Source: Gemmatimonadota bacterium
GTDB lineage: Bacteria; Gemmatimonadota; Gemmatimonadetes; Longimicrobiales; Gaopeijiaceae
Length of the DNA: 48,538 nucleotides
Assembly (NCBI GenBank): GCA_007121775.1
Contig: SKJY01000002.1
Span: 1-48,538 of the forward strand
Direction of reading: 5' to 3'
The notes beneath the pieces were generated by a model that ran no database searches, was not told the DNA's origin, and saw only the letters and a program-made list of their open reading frames with translations. Numbering within the stretch: position 1 is the first letter of the stretch; each line of letters begins with the position of its first letter. Shown in pieces: positions 26,946 to 35,606 of the stretch. Position numbers and translations under genes: made by a program.

Positions 26946-27650
26946 CTATCGCCGCCGGGCCCGGAGCCGGGCCTCTACATCACCCCACCCGGCACCGCCG
27001 GCCAGGAGCGCCACCATGAGGTGGTAGATGAGGTCCGCCGCCTCGTCCGGTGCCGTGCCGTCTCCCCGGAGAAGGGCGGTCACCACCTCCACCGTCTCTT
27101 CCCCCAGCTTCTTCAGGCGGAGGTTCTCATCGTCCAGGAGGCGGGTGGTATAGCTCCCCTCGGGCCGCTCCCGGGCCCGAGCCTCCAGAAGGGCCCAGAG
27201 TTCCGGGAGGACGGACGGTTCCAGTGACGTCCCTCCCCCGTTCCCGGCGTTGTCCGGCAGATCGGCCACCTGGCCCGAGGTGGGCTCTGCGGTCCCGGCC
27301 GTTGCCGCGCCGGTGAGCCTGCCGAAGCAGGTGCCTTCCCCGGTGTGGCAGGCGGGGCCGGTCATCCGGACCCGGGCCAGGACGGTGTCGGCGTCGCAAT
27401 CGGCGTGGAGAGAGACCACCTCCTGGATGTTTCCGGAGGTCTCTCCCTTCTTCCAGAGCTTCTTGCGGGAGCGGGACCAGTAGTGCATGAGCCCGGTCTG
27501 GAGGGTGCGCTCCAGCGCCTCCCGATTCGCCCAGGCCACCATGAGGACCCGGCCGTCTCCGGCGTCCTGGGCCACCACCGGGAGGAGCCCTCCGTCGTTC
27601 CAACGCAGGGCGTCCAGGTCACCGGGGGCGGAGAGGGTGCGGTCCGTCAC
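26946..27650 (-). CDS. hisIE: Bifunctional phosphoribosyl-AMP cyclohydrolase / phosphoribosyl-ATP pyrophosphatase
   Basis: [40 protein letters not shown]...DCDADTVL (HisI); [20 protein letters not shown]...[14 protein letters not shown] (HisE). Start GTG 27650 overlaps the hisF stop. Confidence 0.95.
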   Translation of the reverse strand: MTDRTLSAPGDLDALRWNDGGLLPVVAQDAGDGRVLMVAWANREALERTLQTGLMHYWSRSRKKLWKKGETSGNIQEVVSLHADCDADTVLARVRMTGPACHTGEGTCFGRLTGAATAGTAEPTSGQVADLPDNAGNGGGTSLEPSVLPELWALLEARARERPEGSYTTRLLDDENLRLKKLGEETVEVVTALLRGDGTAPDEAADLIYHLMVALLAGGAGWGDVEARLRARRR

Positions 27651-28444
27651 CGGGATCCCCCCCCGGCCTGGGCGCCGGGGCGCACCGGAATTCCCCACCC
27701 CTCAAGGGCCCCCTTGAGCTCCGTCACGGTGGTGAGACCGTCGTGGAGGATCCCCGCCAGGAGGACGGCGTCGGCGTTGCCCTGGGTGAAGCCGTCCCGG
27801 AGGTGGGACGCTTCCCCGGCGCCACCGGAGGCGATGACAGGGATGTCCACGGCGTCGGCCACGGCGGCGGTGAGCTCAAGGTCGTAGCCGGTCCGGACCC
27901 CGTCCCGGTCCATGGAGGTGAGGAGGATCTCCCCGGCGCCCCGGCGGGCGCACTCCCGGGCCCACTCCACCACCTCCAGGTCGGTGGGGCGGCGCCCACC
28001 GTGGGTATGATGGTACCATCCGGGCCCTCCGGGGCCTTCGTCCATCCACCGGGCGTCGATGGATGCCACCACACACTGACTTCCAAAGAGGCGGGCACCC
28101 CGGGTCAGGACATCCGGATCCCGAACGGCGCCGGAGTTCACGCTCACCTTGTCGGCTCCAGCCCGGAGGAGGGCGTTCATGTCGTCCTCACTGCGAACGC
28201 CTCCGCCGACAGTGAGGGGTATGAAGAGCACCTCCGCGGTGCGGCGCACCGTATCCAGGAGAGTACCCCGCCCTTCATGGGAAGCGGAGATATCCAGGAA
28301 CACAACCTCGTCGGCGCCCTCCTCCTCATAGCGGCGAGCCAGCTCCACCGGGTCGCCCACGTCCCGGAGCTCCACGAAGTTGGTGCCCTTGACGACCCGG
28401 CCGTCCTGGACGTCCAGGCAGACGATGATACGGGGTCTCAGCAC
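27647..28444 (-). CDS. hisF: Imidazole glycerol phosphate synthase cyclase subunit
   Basis: [66 protein letters not shown]. Confidence 0.97.
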   Translation of the reverse strand: MLRPRIIVCLDVQDGRVVKGTNFVELRDVGDPVELARRYEEEGADEVVFLDISASHEGRGTLLDTVRRTAEVLFIPLTVGGGVRSEDDMNALLRAGADKVSVNSGAVRDPDVLTRGARLFGSQCVVASIDARWMDEGPGGPGWYHHTHGGRRPTDLEVVEWARECARRGAGEILLTSMDRDGVRTGYDLELTAAVADAVDIPVIASGGAGEASHLRDGFTQGNADAVLLAGILHDGLTTVTELKGALEGWGIPVRPGAQAGGGSR

Positions 28445-28446
28445 AG

Positions 28447-29139
28447 TCAGGCCTCCCCGTTCCCGGTGTCTGAGGGGCGGGTGTCGGTGCTGCCGGTCTC
28501 GGTGCGGCCTGCGTCGATCTGACCGGAAGTTCCCCCCGATCCAGGCGGAGTGCCGGGGGGGAGGGAGCCCGCGGTCTCAGGCGGGTCGGTGGGCGTCCCC
28601 TCCGCTTCCACCTCCAGCGCCACCGCTCCCTTGGTGCTGAAGACGCCTTCGCCCTCACGGAGGGCCTGGCGAAGGGCCAGCCCCACCGCCTTCACCGCCG
28701 ACTCCACCACGTGGTGCCGATCCCGCCCTCGCCGGACCTCCACATGAAGGGTGGCGCGCATGTTCAGCGCCATGGATTCCAGGAAGTGGCGGTAGAGGTC
28801 CGAGGGGAGCTCCCCCACGAAGTAGGGTCGCCCGCCCACATCCACCGCCGCCTCCACCAGAGCTTCGTCCATGGGGACCAGGGCCCACCCGTATCGCTCG
28901 GCACGTTCCGGGACCTCCATGGCAAGCGCCAATCCCAGGGTGATGCCCACATCTTCGATGAGGTGGTGGCGCAGGTCACCCCCGGCCTCAACCTGGAGGC
29001 CCAACCCGGCGTAGCGGGCCAGGGTCACCAGCATGTGGTCGAGGAAGGTGTCACCCGTATCCACCTGGATCTCCCCGTCGCCCCTCCGGACCTCCAGGGT
29101 GATCCAGGTCTCTCTCGTCTCCCGCTTCAGTCTGGCCAT
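28447..29139 (-). CDS. hisB: Imidazoleglycerol-phosphate dehydratase (divergent, monofunctional)
   Basis: [66 protein letters not shown]; about 50-aa low-complexity C-terminal tail. Confidence 0.92.
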   Translation of the reverse strand: MARLKRETRETWITLEVRRGDGEIQVDTGDTFLDHMLVTLARYAGLGLQVEAGGDLRHHLIEDVGITLGLALAMEVPERAERYGWALVPMDEALVEAAVDVGGRPYFVGELPSDLYRHFLESMALNMRATLHVEVRRGRDRHHVVESAVKAVGLALRQALREGEGVFSTKGAVALEVEAEGTPTDPPETAGSLPPGTPPGSGGTSGQIDAGRTETGSTDTRPSDTGNGEA

Positions 29140-29894
29140 CCGCCGAACTCCTCCGCCACCTGTTTCTCGTCCAGCGCTCCCGTATAGAGCGCCATCCCCA
29201 GTACCGCGCCTGCCGCCTTCCGCCGCTTCAGGAATCGCAGATCATCGAGCGAAGAGACCCCACCGGAGATCCAGACCGGATGGGGGGAGTGGGTGAGCAC
29301 CCGGGCCACCTCTTCCCTGTCCATACCCTCGAGCCGCCCCTCCCTGCCCACATCGGTGCAGAGGATCCCGGCCAGGGGCAGGTCGGCGAGGCCTTCCACG
29401 AAGCTCACCACCGCCAGCTCCGAGCTGCGGGTCCGCCCGCGGCGAAGCACGATCCCGTCCCGGACATCGGCGGCCACCACAACGGCGCCCGGGTGTCGCC
29501 GGGCCAGGGCGGTGAGCCATTCCGGGTCTTCCACCGCCCGGGTCCCCACGATGATCCGGTCGACCCCCGCCGCCAGCAGGGCATCGGCCCGAGCGTCATC
29601 CCGGATTCCTCCCCCAACCTGGACGACGGCGTCGGTGACATCCACCACCTGAGCCACCAGATCGGCGTTGTCACCGGTTCCCAGGGCGGCGTCCAGATCC
29701 ACCACGTGGAGGGTGCGGTATCCCAGGTCGCCCCACCGCCGGGCCACGGCCAGGGGATCGGGGAGGGAGACCTTCTCCTCTTCCGGACGCCCGCCGACGA
29801 GCTGGACGCAGCGGCCTCCCTTCAGGTCCACGGCGGGGATGGCCTGGAAGGGATTCTTCGCCGGGCCGGCTCCATTCGTCTGGCCCTCACTCAT
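29127..29894 (-). CDS. hisA: Phosphoribosylformimino-5-aminoimidazole carboxamide ribotide isomerase
   Basis: AIPAVDLKGGRCVQLVGG, LHVVDLDAALG, VQVGGGIRDD, GTRAVEDPEWL, WISGGVSSLDDL. Confidence 0.96.
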   Translation of the reverse strand: MSEGQTNGAGPAKNPFQAIPAVDLKGGRCVQLVGGRPEEEKVSLPDPLAVARRWGDLGYRTLHVVDLDAALGTGDNADLVAQVVDVTDAVVQVGGGIRDDARADALLAAGVDRIIVGTRAVEDPEWLTALARRHPGAVVVAADVRDGIVLRRGRTRSSELAVVSFVEGLADLPLAGILCTDVGREGRLEGMDREEVARVLTHSPHPVWISGGVSSLDDLRFLKRRKAAGAVLGMALYTGALDEKQVAEEFGGWPD

Positions 29895-30522
29895 GGGCCA
29901 TACCCTCCACCTCGTCCAGGAAGTTCTCCAGAAGCCGGAGGCCCGGCGCCGAACTCTTCTCCGGGTGGAACTGAACGCCCCAGCACCGTCCCCGGCGCAC
30001 CGCCGCGGCGAAGCGGTCGTGCCCGTAGGTGGAGGTAGCCAGGGTGTAGGCTGCGTCAGTGGGTTCGCAGACGAAGGAGTTGGCGTAGTAAGCGGTCATC
30101 TGGGGGAGTCCCCGGAAGAGGGGGTCATCCATCTCACCGGCCTCCACGTCGTTCCACCCCATCTGGGGCACCGTCCGGGCCCGGATGCGACGCACCTGCC
30201 CGGGGATGAACCCGATGCCTTCCCCTTCCGACTCCTCGGAGGTGTCGAAGAGGAGCTGCATCCCCAGGCAGATGCCCAGGCAGGGGAGCCCTTCTTCCAG
30301 CGCGTCCCGGACCCGGGCCTCTTCCCCCGCCAGCGCCCCCACCGCCGCCCCGAAGGAGCCCACTCCCGGAAGAACCAGCGCCTCCCGGGCCAGTGCCTCA
30401 TCCCAGCGGGTGGTGACGGTGACCCGTGCGCCTCCCGCCTCGAGTCCCTTGGCCAGGGAGTGGAGGTTTCCGGCCCCGTAATCGAAGAGGGCCACATCTA
30501 TCGGTCTGCTTCGCTCGCTCAT
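29887..30522 (-). CDS. hisH: Imidazole glycerol phosphate synthase glutamine amidotransferase subunit
   Basis: VALFDYGAGNLHSLAKGLEAGG, LPGVGSFGAAV, LPCLGICLGMQLLFDTSEES, QFHPEKSS; start set at MSERSRPID (30522). Confidence 0.96.
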   Translation of the reverse strand: MSERSRPIDVALFDYGAGNLHSLAKGLEAGGARVTVTTRWDEALAREALVLPGVGSFGAAVGALAGEEARVRDALEEGLPCLGICLGMQLLFDTSEESEGEGIGFIPGQVRRIRARTVPQMGWNDVEAGEMDDPLFRGLPQMTAYYANSFVCEPTDAAYTLATSTYGHDRFAAAVRRGRCWGVQFHPEKSSAPGLRLLENFLDEVEGMAHE

Positions 30523-31634
30523 GCCCGTATTCCGTCCAGTGCGTTCAGGAACCGATCCATCTCTTCCCGGGGGCCGATGCTCACCCGGATGGCGTCGCCG
30601 ATGCCGGGAAGATCGGGGAAGGGGCGCACCGCCACCTCCCGGTCCCGGAGCGCCGCCGTCACCGCCGCCGCCGTGGGCTCCACCGTGAGGGATGCGCCGG
30701 TCAGGGGGACGCAGAGGAAGTTGGCACCGGAGGGGAGGGGCGTCAGCCCCCGCCGGACCAGCTCGTGGGCCAGACGGGTCCGTTCGACCTGCACCGCCTC
30801 CAGGATTCCGGGGATCCATCCGGGCGCGTCGCGCACCGCCGCCACCCCCGCGGCCTCCGCCATCCGGTTCACCTTGTAAGGTCCCCTGGACTTCTCAAGC
30901 TCCCGGATCACCTCCGGCGCTCCCACCGCGAATCCCACCCGGAGTCCGGCGAGTCCGTACACCTTGGATAGGGTCCGGAGCACCACCAGACGCCGGGAGC
31001 CGGCGGCGGCCCGCAGAAGGCTGTCCGGGTCTTCCACCTGCGGATCCAGGAAGTCGGCGTACGCCTCGTCCACGGCCACCACCGTGCCCCTGGCCTCCGC
31101 CTCCCGAATCACCTCGTCAACCCAAAGCCGGGGCTGCACCTCTCCCGTGGGGTTGTTGGGGCGACAGAGATAGACCAGCGCCGGGCTCCCCTCAAAGAGC
31201 TTGACAGGCTCAGGGAGCGCGCCGAAGGGAGCCTCGGGCCCTGCCCCGCCGTCCCGCTCCAGGGGCATGGCCCGGAGCCCGTTCATCGTGGCGAAGATCT
31301 CGATCATGGAGAAGGTGGGGGGGAGGTAGCGCACTCCCTCCCCCTGGATTCCCGCCGCCCGGAAAAGGGAGTCCAGGAGATCATCGGAGCCGCAGCCGGT
31401 GCTCACCGCCTCCATGGGAACTCCGAAGCGCTCGGCCACCGCTCGGCGCAGATGGTCGGCGTAGACCGGCGGGTAGCGGAGGAAGTCCTCCGCCGAGGCG
31501 GCCTGGACAGCGACCACGGCGTCGGGGTGGACGCCCCAGCGATTCGTATTGTCGGACAGGTCCACGGCAATGGGACGCCGGTCTGGTGCGTAGGGCTCCA
31601 GGGGCGCGTAGTCGGGACGGGGGAAGGGTGTCAC
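30519..31634 (-). CDS. hisC: Histidinol-phosphate aminotransferase
   Basis: LSDNTNRWGVHP, CRPNNPTGEV, VDEAYADFL, RTLSKVYGLAGLRVGFAVG. Confidence 0.95.
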   Translation of the reverse strand: MTPFPRPDYAPLEPYAPDRRPIAVDLSDNTNRWGVHPDAVVAVQAASAEDFLRYPPVYADHLRRAVAERFGVPMEAVSTGCGSDDLLDSLFRAAGIQGEGVRYLPPTFSMIEIFATMNGLRAMPLERDGGAGPEAPFGALPEPVKLFEGSPALVYLCRPNNPTGEVQPRLWVDEVIREAEARGTVVAVDEAYADFLDPQVEDPDSLLRAAAGSRRLVVLRTLSKVYGLAGLRVGFAVGAPEVIRELEKSRGPYKVNRMAEAAGVAAVRDAPGWIPGILEAVQVERTRLAHELVRRGLTPLPSGANFLCVPLTGASLTVEPTAAAVTAALRDREVAVRPFPDLPGIGDAIRVSIGPREEMDRFLNALDGIRA

Positions 31635-33082
31635 GGGGTCTCCTCTGCTGTGTCGGTGCCGTCCGCGCCTGACCCCGGGAGGGTCTCCCCTGCCCCGGCG
31701 TCCCGTCGTGCTTCCGACCCTGTTCCGGCGTCCCGTCGTGCCTCCGACCCCTCTCCGCGGGCCCGGGCTGCTGCGGCGTGTCCGGGGAGCCCCTCGGCGT
31801 CGGCCAGGAGCCCCACATCCTCCGCCATGCTCCGGGCGCCCTCCTGGCTCAGCTTCTGCCAGGTGAAGAAGCGGAGGAAGTCCAGCACCGAGAGTCCAGA
31901 GAAGGAGCGGGACCGGGCCGAGGTGGGCAGGACATGGTTGGCCCCGGTGATGTAATCGCCGAAGGCCACGGTGGAGGCCTCCCCCAGGAAGACCGTGCCC
32001 GCCGTGGTCTGCTCTTCCAGGTCGGCCTGCGGGTCCCGGGTGAAGATGGCCAGGTGCTCGGCGGCGTACTCCCGAGCGAAGGCCATGGCCTGGGCCCGGT
32101 CAGCCGCCAGGATCAGGGCACCCCGGTCCGCCAACGCAGTCCGTACCACCTCCCGCCGGGGCGCCACCTCAACCTGGCGAGCGAGTGCCTCCCTGATCCT
32201 GTCCAGGAGTTCAGGAGACCACGTCACCGCCACCACCGCCGCTTCCGGATCGTGCTCGGCCTGGGCAACCAACTCCATGGCAACCCGCACCGGATCGGCC
32301 TCTCCGTCGGCCAGGACCAGAACCTCGGACGGGCCGGCGGGAGAGTCGATGCGGAGCTCTCCCGCCACCTGCCGCTTCGCCTCGGTGACCCACTGATTTC
32401 CGGGGCCCACGATGGCCTCCACCCGGGGCACCGATGCGGTTCCATAGGCCATGGCTCCCACCGCACCGGCCCCGCCCAGGGCGAAGAGGCGGGTCGCGCC
32501 GGCCAGGGCGCAGGCGGCCATCACCTCCGCCGGGGGCTCACCGGAGGGCCCGGGCGGGGAGCAGACCACGATCTCCGGCACCCCGGCTGCACGGGCCGGA
32601 ACCACACCCATGAGAACGGAGGACGGGTACGCGGCGCGTCCACCTGGGGCGTAGACTCCCACCGCCGGGAGGGGGGTGCTCCGGCGACCCAGGCGTACGC
32701 CGGGCTCTGTCTCCACCTCCACATCGGCGGGGATCTGAGCCCGGTGGAAGGTGTCGATGTTCCGGACCGCCCGCTCCAGTGCCAGACGCAGCCCCTGGGG
32801 GAGTGTGTGGAGGGCGTGGAGCCACCGCTCCCGGGGGATCTCCAGGCCGGGGAGGTCCACGCCGTCGAACTCCCGGGCCATGGCCATGAGGGCCTGGTCC
32901 CCGTCACGACGGACCCGGAGGAGGAGACCCCGGACCTTGTCCCGGAGGGTGTCTTCATCCAAGGGGCGGCGGTCCACCAGGCGGCGGCGGGTGGCCCCAT
33001 CCATCCCGTCCAGGGCACCGTCGAAGGCCAGGGTGGGGGGTGAGGCCGGGGTCTCGGGAGTCACGGGGGGCTCGGGAGTCAC
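31631..33082 (-). CDS. hisD: Histidinol dehydrogenase
   Basis: GVYAPGGRAAYPSSVLM, IVGPGNQWVTEAKRQVAGELRIDSPAGPSEVLVLAD, AEHDPEAAVVAVT, YAAEHLAIFT; low-complexity C-terminal tail. Confidence 0.97.
   Translation of the reverse strand: MTPEPPVTPETPASPPTLAFDGALDGMDGATRRRLVDRRPLDEDTLRDKVRGLLLRVRRDGDQALMAMAREFDGVDLPGLEIPRERWLHALHTLPQGLRLALERAVRNIDTFHRAQIPADVEVETEPGVRLGRRSTPLPAVGVYAPGGRAAYPSSVLMGVVPARAAGVPEIVVCSPPGPSGEPPAEVMAACALAGATRLFALGGAGAVGAMAYGTASVPRVEAIVGPGNQWVTEAKRQVAGELRIDSPAGPSEVLVLADGEADPVRVAMELVAQAEHDPEAAVVAVTWSPELLDRIREALARQVEVAPRREVVRTALADRGALILAADRAQAMAFAREYAAEHLAIFTRDPQADLEEQTTAGTVFLGEASTVAFGDYITGANHVLPTSARSRSFSGLSVLDFLRFFTWQKLSQEGARSMAEDVGLLADAEGLPGHAAAARARGEGSEARRDAGTGSEARRDAGAGETLPGSGADGTDTAEETP
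31695..31754. repeat. 30-bp tandem duplication in the hisD 3' end
   Basis: CCGGCGTCCCGTCGTGCYTCCGACCCYKYT twice (31695-31724, 31725-31754), encoding SEARRDAGTG / SEARRDAGAG. Confidence 0.8.
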
Positions 33083-33942
33083 GGCAGAAGCCTCTCGATG
33101 CGGGTGACCAGGATGCCCTCGGCGCCGAGGGCCTTGAGGCGGGCGATGGTGTCGTAGAGTTCGTCCTCATCCACCACCGCGTGGGCGGCGACCCAGCGAC
33201 CCTGGTCCAGCACATCAACGATGGTGGGGCCGCTGATCCCGGGAAGGACCCTCCTCACCTCATCCAGGCGGTCCCGGGGGACGTTGGACATGAGGTACCG
33301 CTTCCGCCGTGCCCGAAGGACCGATTCCAGCGCCGTGGTCAGGTCGGATGCGACCCGCCGGGCATCGTCGACCTCCAGCGCCTTGGTGTTGGCCACCAGG
33401 CGGGCGCTGGAGTCCAGAATGGTTCCCACCTCCCTCAGTCCGTTCACCCGAAGGGTGGACCCGGTAGAGGTGAGGTCGACGATCACATCCGCCACGCCCA
33501 GGTGCGGAGCGATCTCCGCGGCGCCGGAGACGGGGACGACGCGGATCGCGGTGCCCAGCGAGGCGAAGTAGCGCTTCGCCAGCCCTGGAAAGGAGGTCGC
33601 CACTCGCGTCCCCTCCGGGAGCTCCGCCGGGGACTGGACCGGGCTCTCATCCCGGACCGCCACGATGAGGCGGCACTGGCCGAAGCCCAGATCCAGGAGT
33701 TCCTCCACCTCGGGGCGTGCATTCTCCTGCACAAGATCCGCCCCGGTGATGCCGAATTCGGCGGCACCGTCGGCGACGAACTCAGGGATATCCTGGGCCC
33801 GCACGAAGATGGCCTGGAAATGGCTTCCCAGTCGGGCCACCAGCGCCCGGTCAGCACGGAACTGGGCCCTCAGTCCCGCCTTTTCGAAAAGCTTGAGGGA
33901 TTCCTCCGAGAGACGGCCCTTATTGGGTATGGCGATTCTCAT
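33079..33942 (-). CDS. hisG: ATP phosphoribosyltransferase, long (HisZ-independent) form
   Basis: MRIAIPNKGRLSEESLKLFEKAGL, GITGADLVQE, DLTSTGSTLRVNGL, C-terminal regulatory-type domain (MSNVPRDRLDEVRRVLPGISGPTI). Start set at 33942, downstream of the attenuator; the 34011 start in the ORF track lies upstream of the terminator. Confidence 0.95.
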   Translation of the reverse strand: MRIAIPNKGRLSEESLKLFEKAGLRAQFRADRALVARLGSHFQAIFVRAQDIPEFVADGAAEFGITGADLVQENARPEVEELLDLGFGQCRLIVAVRDESPVQSPAELPEGTRVATSFPGLAKRYFASLGTAIRVVPVSGAAEIAPHLGVADVIVDLTSTGSTLRVNGLREVGTILDSSARLVANTKALEVDDARRVASDLTTALESVLRARRKRYLMSNVPRDRLDEVRRVLPGISGPTIVDVLDQGRWVAAHAVVDEDELYDTIARLKALGAEGILVTRIERLLP

Positions 33943-33967
33943 CACGGCTGACGCTATATCTGATGGC

Positions 33968-34005
33968 AAAAAAACGCGGCCCGTCCGGTCAGGGGACGGG
34001 CCGCG
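33968..34005 (-). terminator. his operon attenuator (intrinsic terminator upstream of hisG)
   Basis: Minus strand CGCGGCCCGTCC-CCTGACC-GGACGGGCCGCG-TTTTTTT: perfect 12-bp stem, 7-nt loop, U7, ending 25 nt before the hisG ATG. Confidence 0.93.
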
Positions 34006-34068
34006 GGGCATCCGGACCTTACGCGTGGCTGTTCTCGCTCAGCCGCACACCCCGCCCCGCACCCGCCC
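33994..34068 (-). promoter_or_regulatory. his antiterminator pairing (segments 2:3)
   Basis: GGGCGGG-U-GCGGGGC (34068-34054) pairs with GCCCCGC-GG-CCCGUCC (34009-33994): 7+7 bp with one GU and a 1x2 internal loop; overlaps the whole 5' arm of the terminator. Confidence 0.8.
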
Positions 34069-34122
34069 GCCATGGGGCGCGTGACGACGATGATGGACGG
34101 GGTGGAGCGATGCCTGACGCAT
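34039..34122 (-). CDS. hisL: his leader peptide, 27 aa with 5 His
   Basis: Read directly: ATG CGT CAG GCA TCG CTC CAC CCC GTC CAT CAT CGT CGT CAC GCG CCC CAT GGC GGG CGG GTG CGG GGC GGG GTG TGC GGC TGA = MRQASLHPVHHRRHAPHGGRVRGGVCG. Not in the supplied ORF track because it is short. Confidence 0.88.
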   Translation of the reverse strand: MRQASLHPVHHRRHAPHGGRVRGGVCG

Positions 34123-34128
34123 GGGGCA

Positions 34129-34157
34129 AAGCTAGACGGGGCGCCGGGACCGGTCAA
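34129..34157 (-). promoter_or_regulatory. his operon promoter
   Basis: Minus strand -35 TTGACC (34157-34152), 17-nt spacer, -10 TAGCTT (34134-34129); the 7th nt after the -10 is the A of the leader ATG (34122). Confidence 0.75.
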
Positions 34158-34290
34158 CTCCAGGCGTCCTCTCGGGAGGTCCCGGGTAAGCTGGTTGGAA
34201 CCGGGTCCCACAGGAGCGCCGCCTTCCGGCGGTACGGACCGACCCGTCTGACCGTCTGAGCCCCACCACCCTGCGCGGTGCTTGGGCCGA

Positions 34291-34340
34291 TGAAATTCTC
34301 AATCGGGACGCATCGGGAAACCACGCGATTGAGATTTTCA
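34291..34340. repeat. AT-rich 15-bp inverted repeat (one mismatch) with 20-nt spacer
   Basis: TGAAATTCTCAATCG (34291-34305) and CGATTGAGATTTTCA (34326-34340). Confidence 0.85.
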
Positions 34341-34418
34341 CCGCCTGCCCCTGGAACTCCCCTTCCCCGGACGGCCCCCACCTGGGGCAGGCCCAGGCTC
34401 AGGGATCTGGGTCCCCGA

Positions 34419-35441
34419 TCACCTCGTCACCAGATCATACTGGTGGAGGGCCGGGAGACCGGAGGCCTGGGTGATGTAGAAGCGCTGGCCGTCCGTGCGC
34501 CAGGTGATTCCTCTCGGGTTGTCGTGCTGGCCGGCCACCGACAGGGCCTGGACGAAGCGGGCGGAGGCAATCTCCCATGGCGTATCCAGATGGTACTCCA
34601 GGATGTCCCTCCGGGCCGTGTCCATAAGGAACATGCGGGTGCCGTCGGGCTTGAACTCGATGCCCCGTACCTCCTCTTCCTGATCCGAGATATCCAGGGT
34701 GTACTCCAGAGTCGCCGTGGTGATGTCCCACGCCTCGGCCAGGGCAAACTGGAAGACGGCCTGGGAATTCCGGTCGTCCACGTAAAGCACAAGCCCGTCG
34801 GGGCGGAAGTCGATGTCGTGCCCGCGGAGCACCGTGCCCGCGAAGCTCCGATTCCCCGTGGGTCGGGCCGATGAGACGCGCCATGGCTCGTCCAGGGTGT
34901 ATTCCAGGATCTCCGTTCGATTCCATACCCACATCAACCCGCCGTCATCCTTTCGGATGAACAAGCCGTGGGCTACCGACTCCGGGTGGTCCCGGGCGCC
35001 GAGAACAGGCGAGAGATCCAGGCTGTCCACGGCCACGCCCGTGGTCACATCCCAGGGGGTGGACAGCTCGTAGGTAACCACATTCTCCGTATCCCGACCC
35101 ACGACGAAGAGGAGGGTCCCATCCGGGTGGAAGTCCACGGAGCGGGTGTTGGCGGTTTCCCCGGAGAGGTCCAGGAAGCTGCCGGAATAGACCACCTCGT
35201 CGAGGAACCACCCGGTGGCGGGCTCGGCGGAGCGCAGCGCTGCACCAGCATCGGTGGCCGGCATGGCCCGTAGGACGACGGGTTGAGACGGCCCGAGGTG
35301 GCCGGCGACTGGTGCAGTCCCAGCCGTGGAACACCCGGAAATGGTGAGTACCGCCAGGAGCAGACCCAGGGCGCTTCGGCGCAAGGTCCGGAAGCCACTC
35401 GGAGCCTGGAGTAGAGCGTCGCCGCGACGGGCAGTTGACAT
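34419..35441 (-). CDS. Beta-propeller repeat lipoprotein
   Basis: Lipobox LTISGCSTAG; repeated FxPDGxxLFVV...VxxYxLSTPWDVTTA-type units; start set at MSTARRG (35441). Confidence 0.75.
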   Translation of the reverse strand: MSTARRGDALLQAPSGFRTLRRSALGLLLAVLTISGCSTAGTAPVAGHLGPSQPVVLRAMPATDAGAALRSAEPATGWFLDEVVYSGSFLDLSGETANTRSVDFHPDGTLLFVVGRDTENVVTYELSTPWDVTTGVAVDSLDLSPVLGARDHPESVAHGLFIRKDDGGLMWVWNRTEILEYTLDEPWRVSSARPTGNRSFAGTVLRGHDIDFRPDGLVLYVDDRNSQAVFQFALAEAWDITTATLEYTLDISDQEEEVRGIEFKPDGTRMFLMDTARRDILEYHLDTPWEIASARFVQALSVAGQHDNPRGITWRTDGQRFYITQASGLPALHQYDLVTR

Positions 35442-35606
35442 GATTCGCGTTTGGAGGGGTGGTGAAGTGGGGCAGGCACCCGCGGCGGAAGAGCGGAGGG
35501 CCTCTGCTTGGGGATCATGCGCCACGCCCCCCCGTGGCATTCTCGGCGAACCGTGGCGAGAGGGCAGAGTGGCCCCCGTGTTCCGTCAGGGCAACCCCTC
35601 CGCAGG

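Noticed and set aside
25129-27027. 632-aa plus-strand ORF opposite the ABC exporter
   Set aside because: His/Glu/Gly-rich antisense artefact; the opposite frame has complete ABC motifs.
31778-33043. 421-aa plus-strand ORF opposite hisD
   Set aside because: Antisense frame artefact with no domain signal.
33954-34211. 85-aa minus-strand ORF (MGPGSNQLTRD...) across the his leader
   Set aside because: Different frame from the His-rich leader peptide; its start lies upstream of the predicted promoter and its end runs through the terminator.
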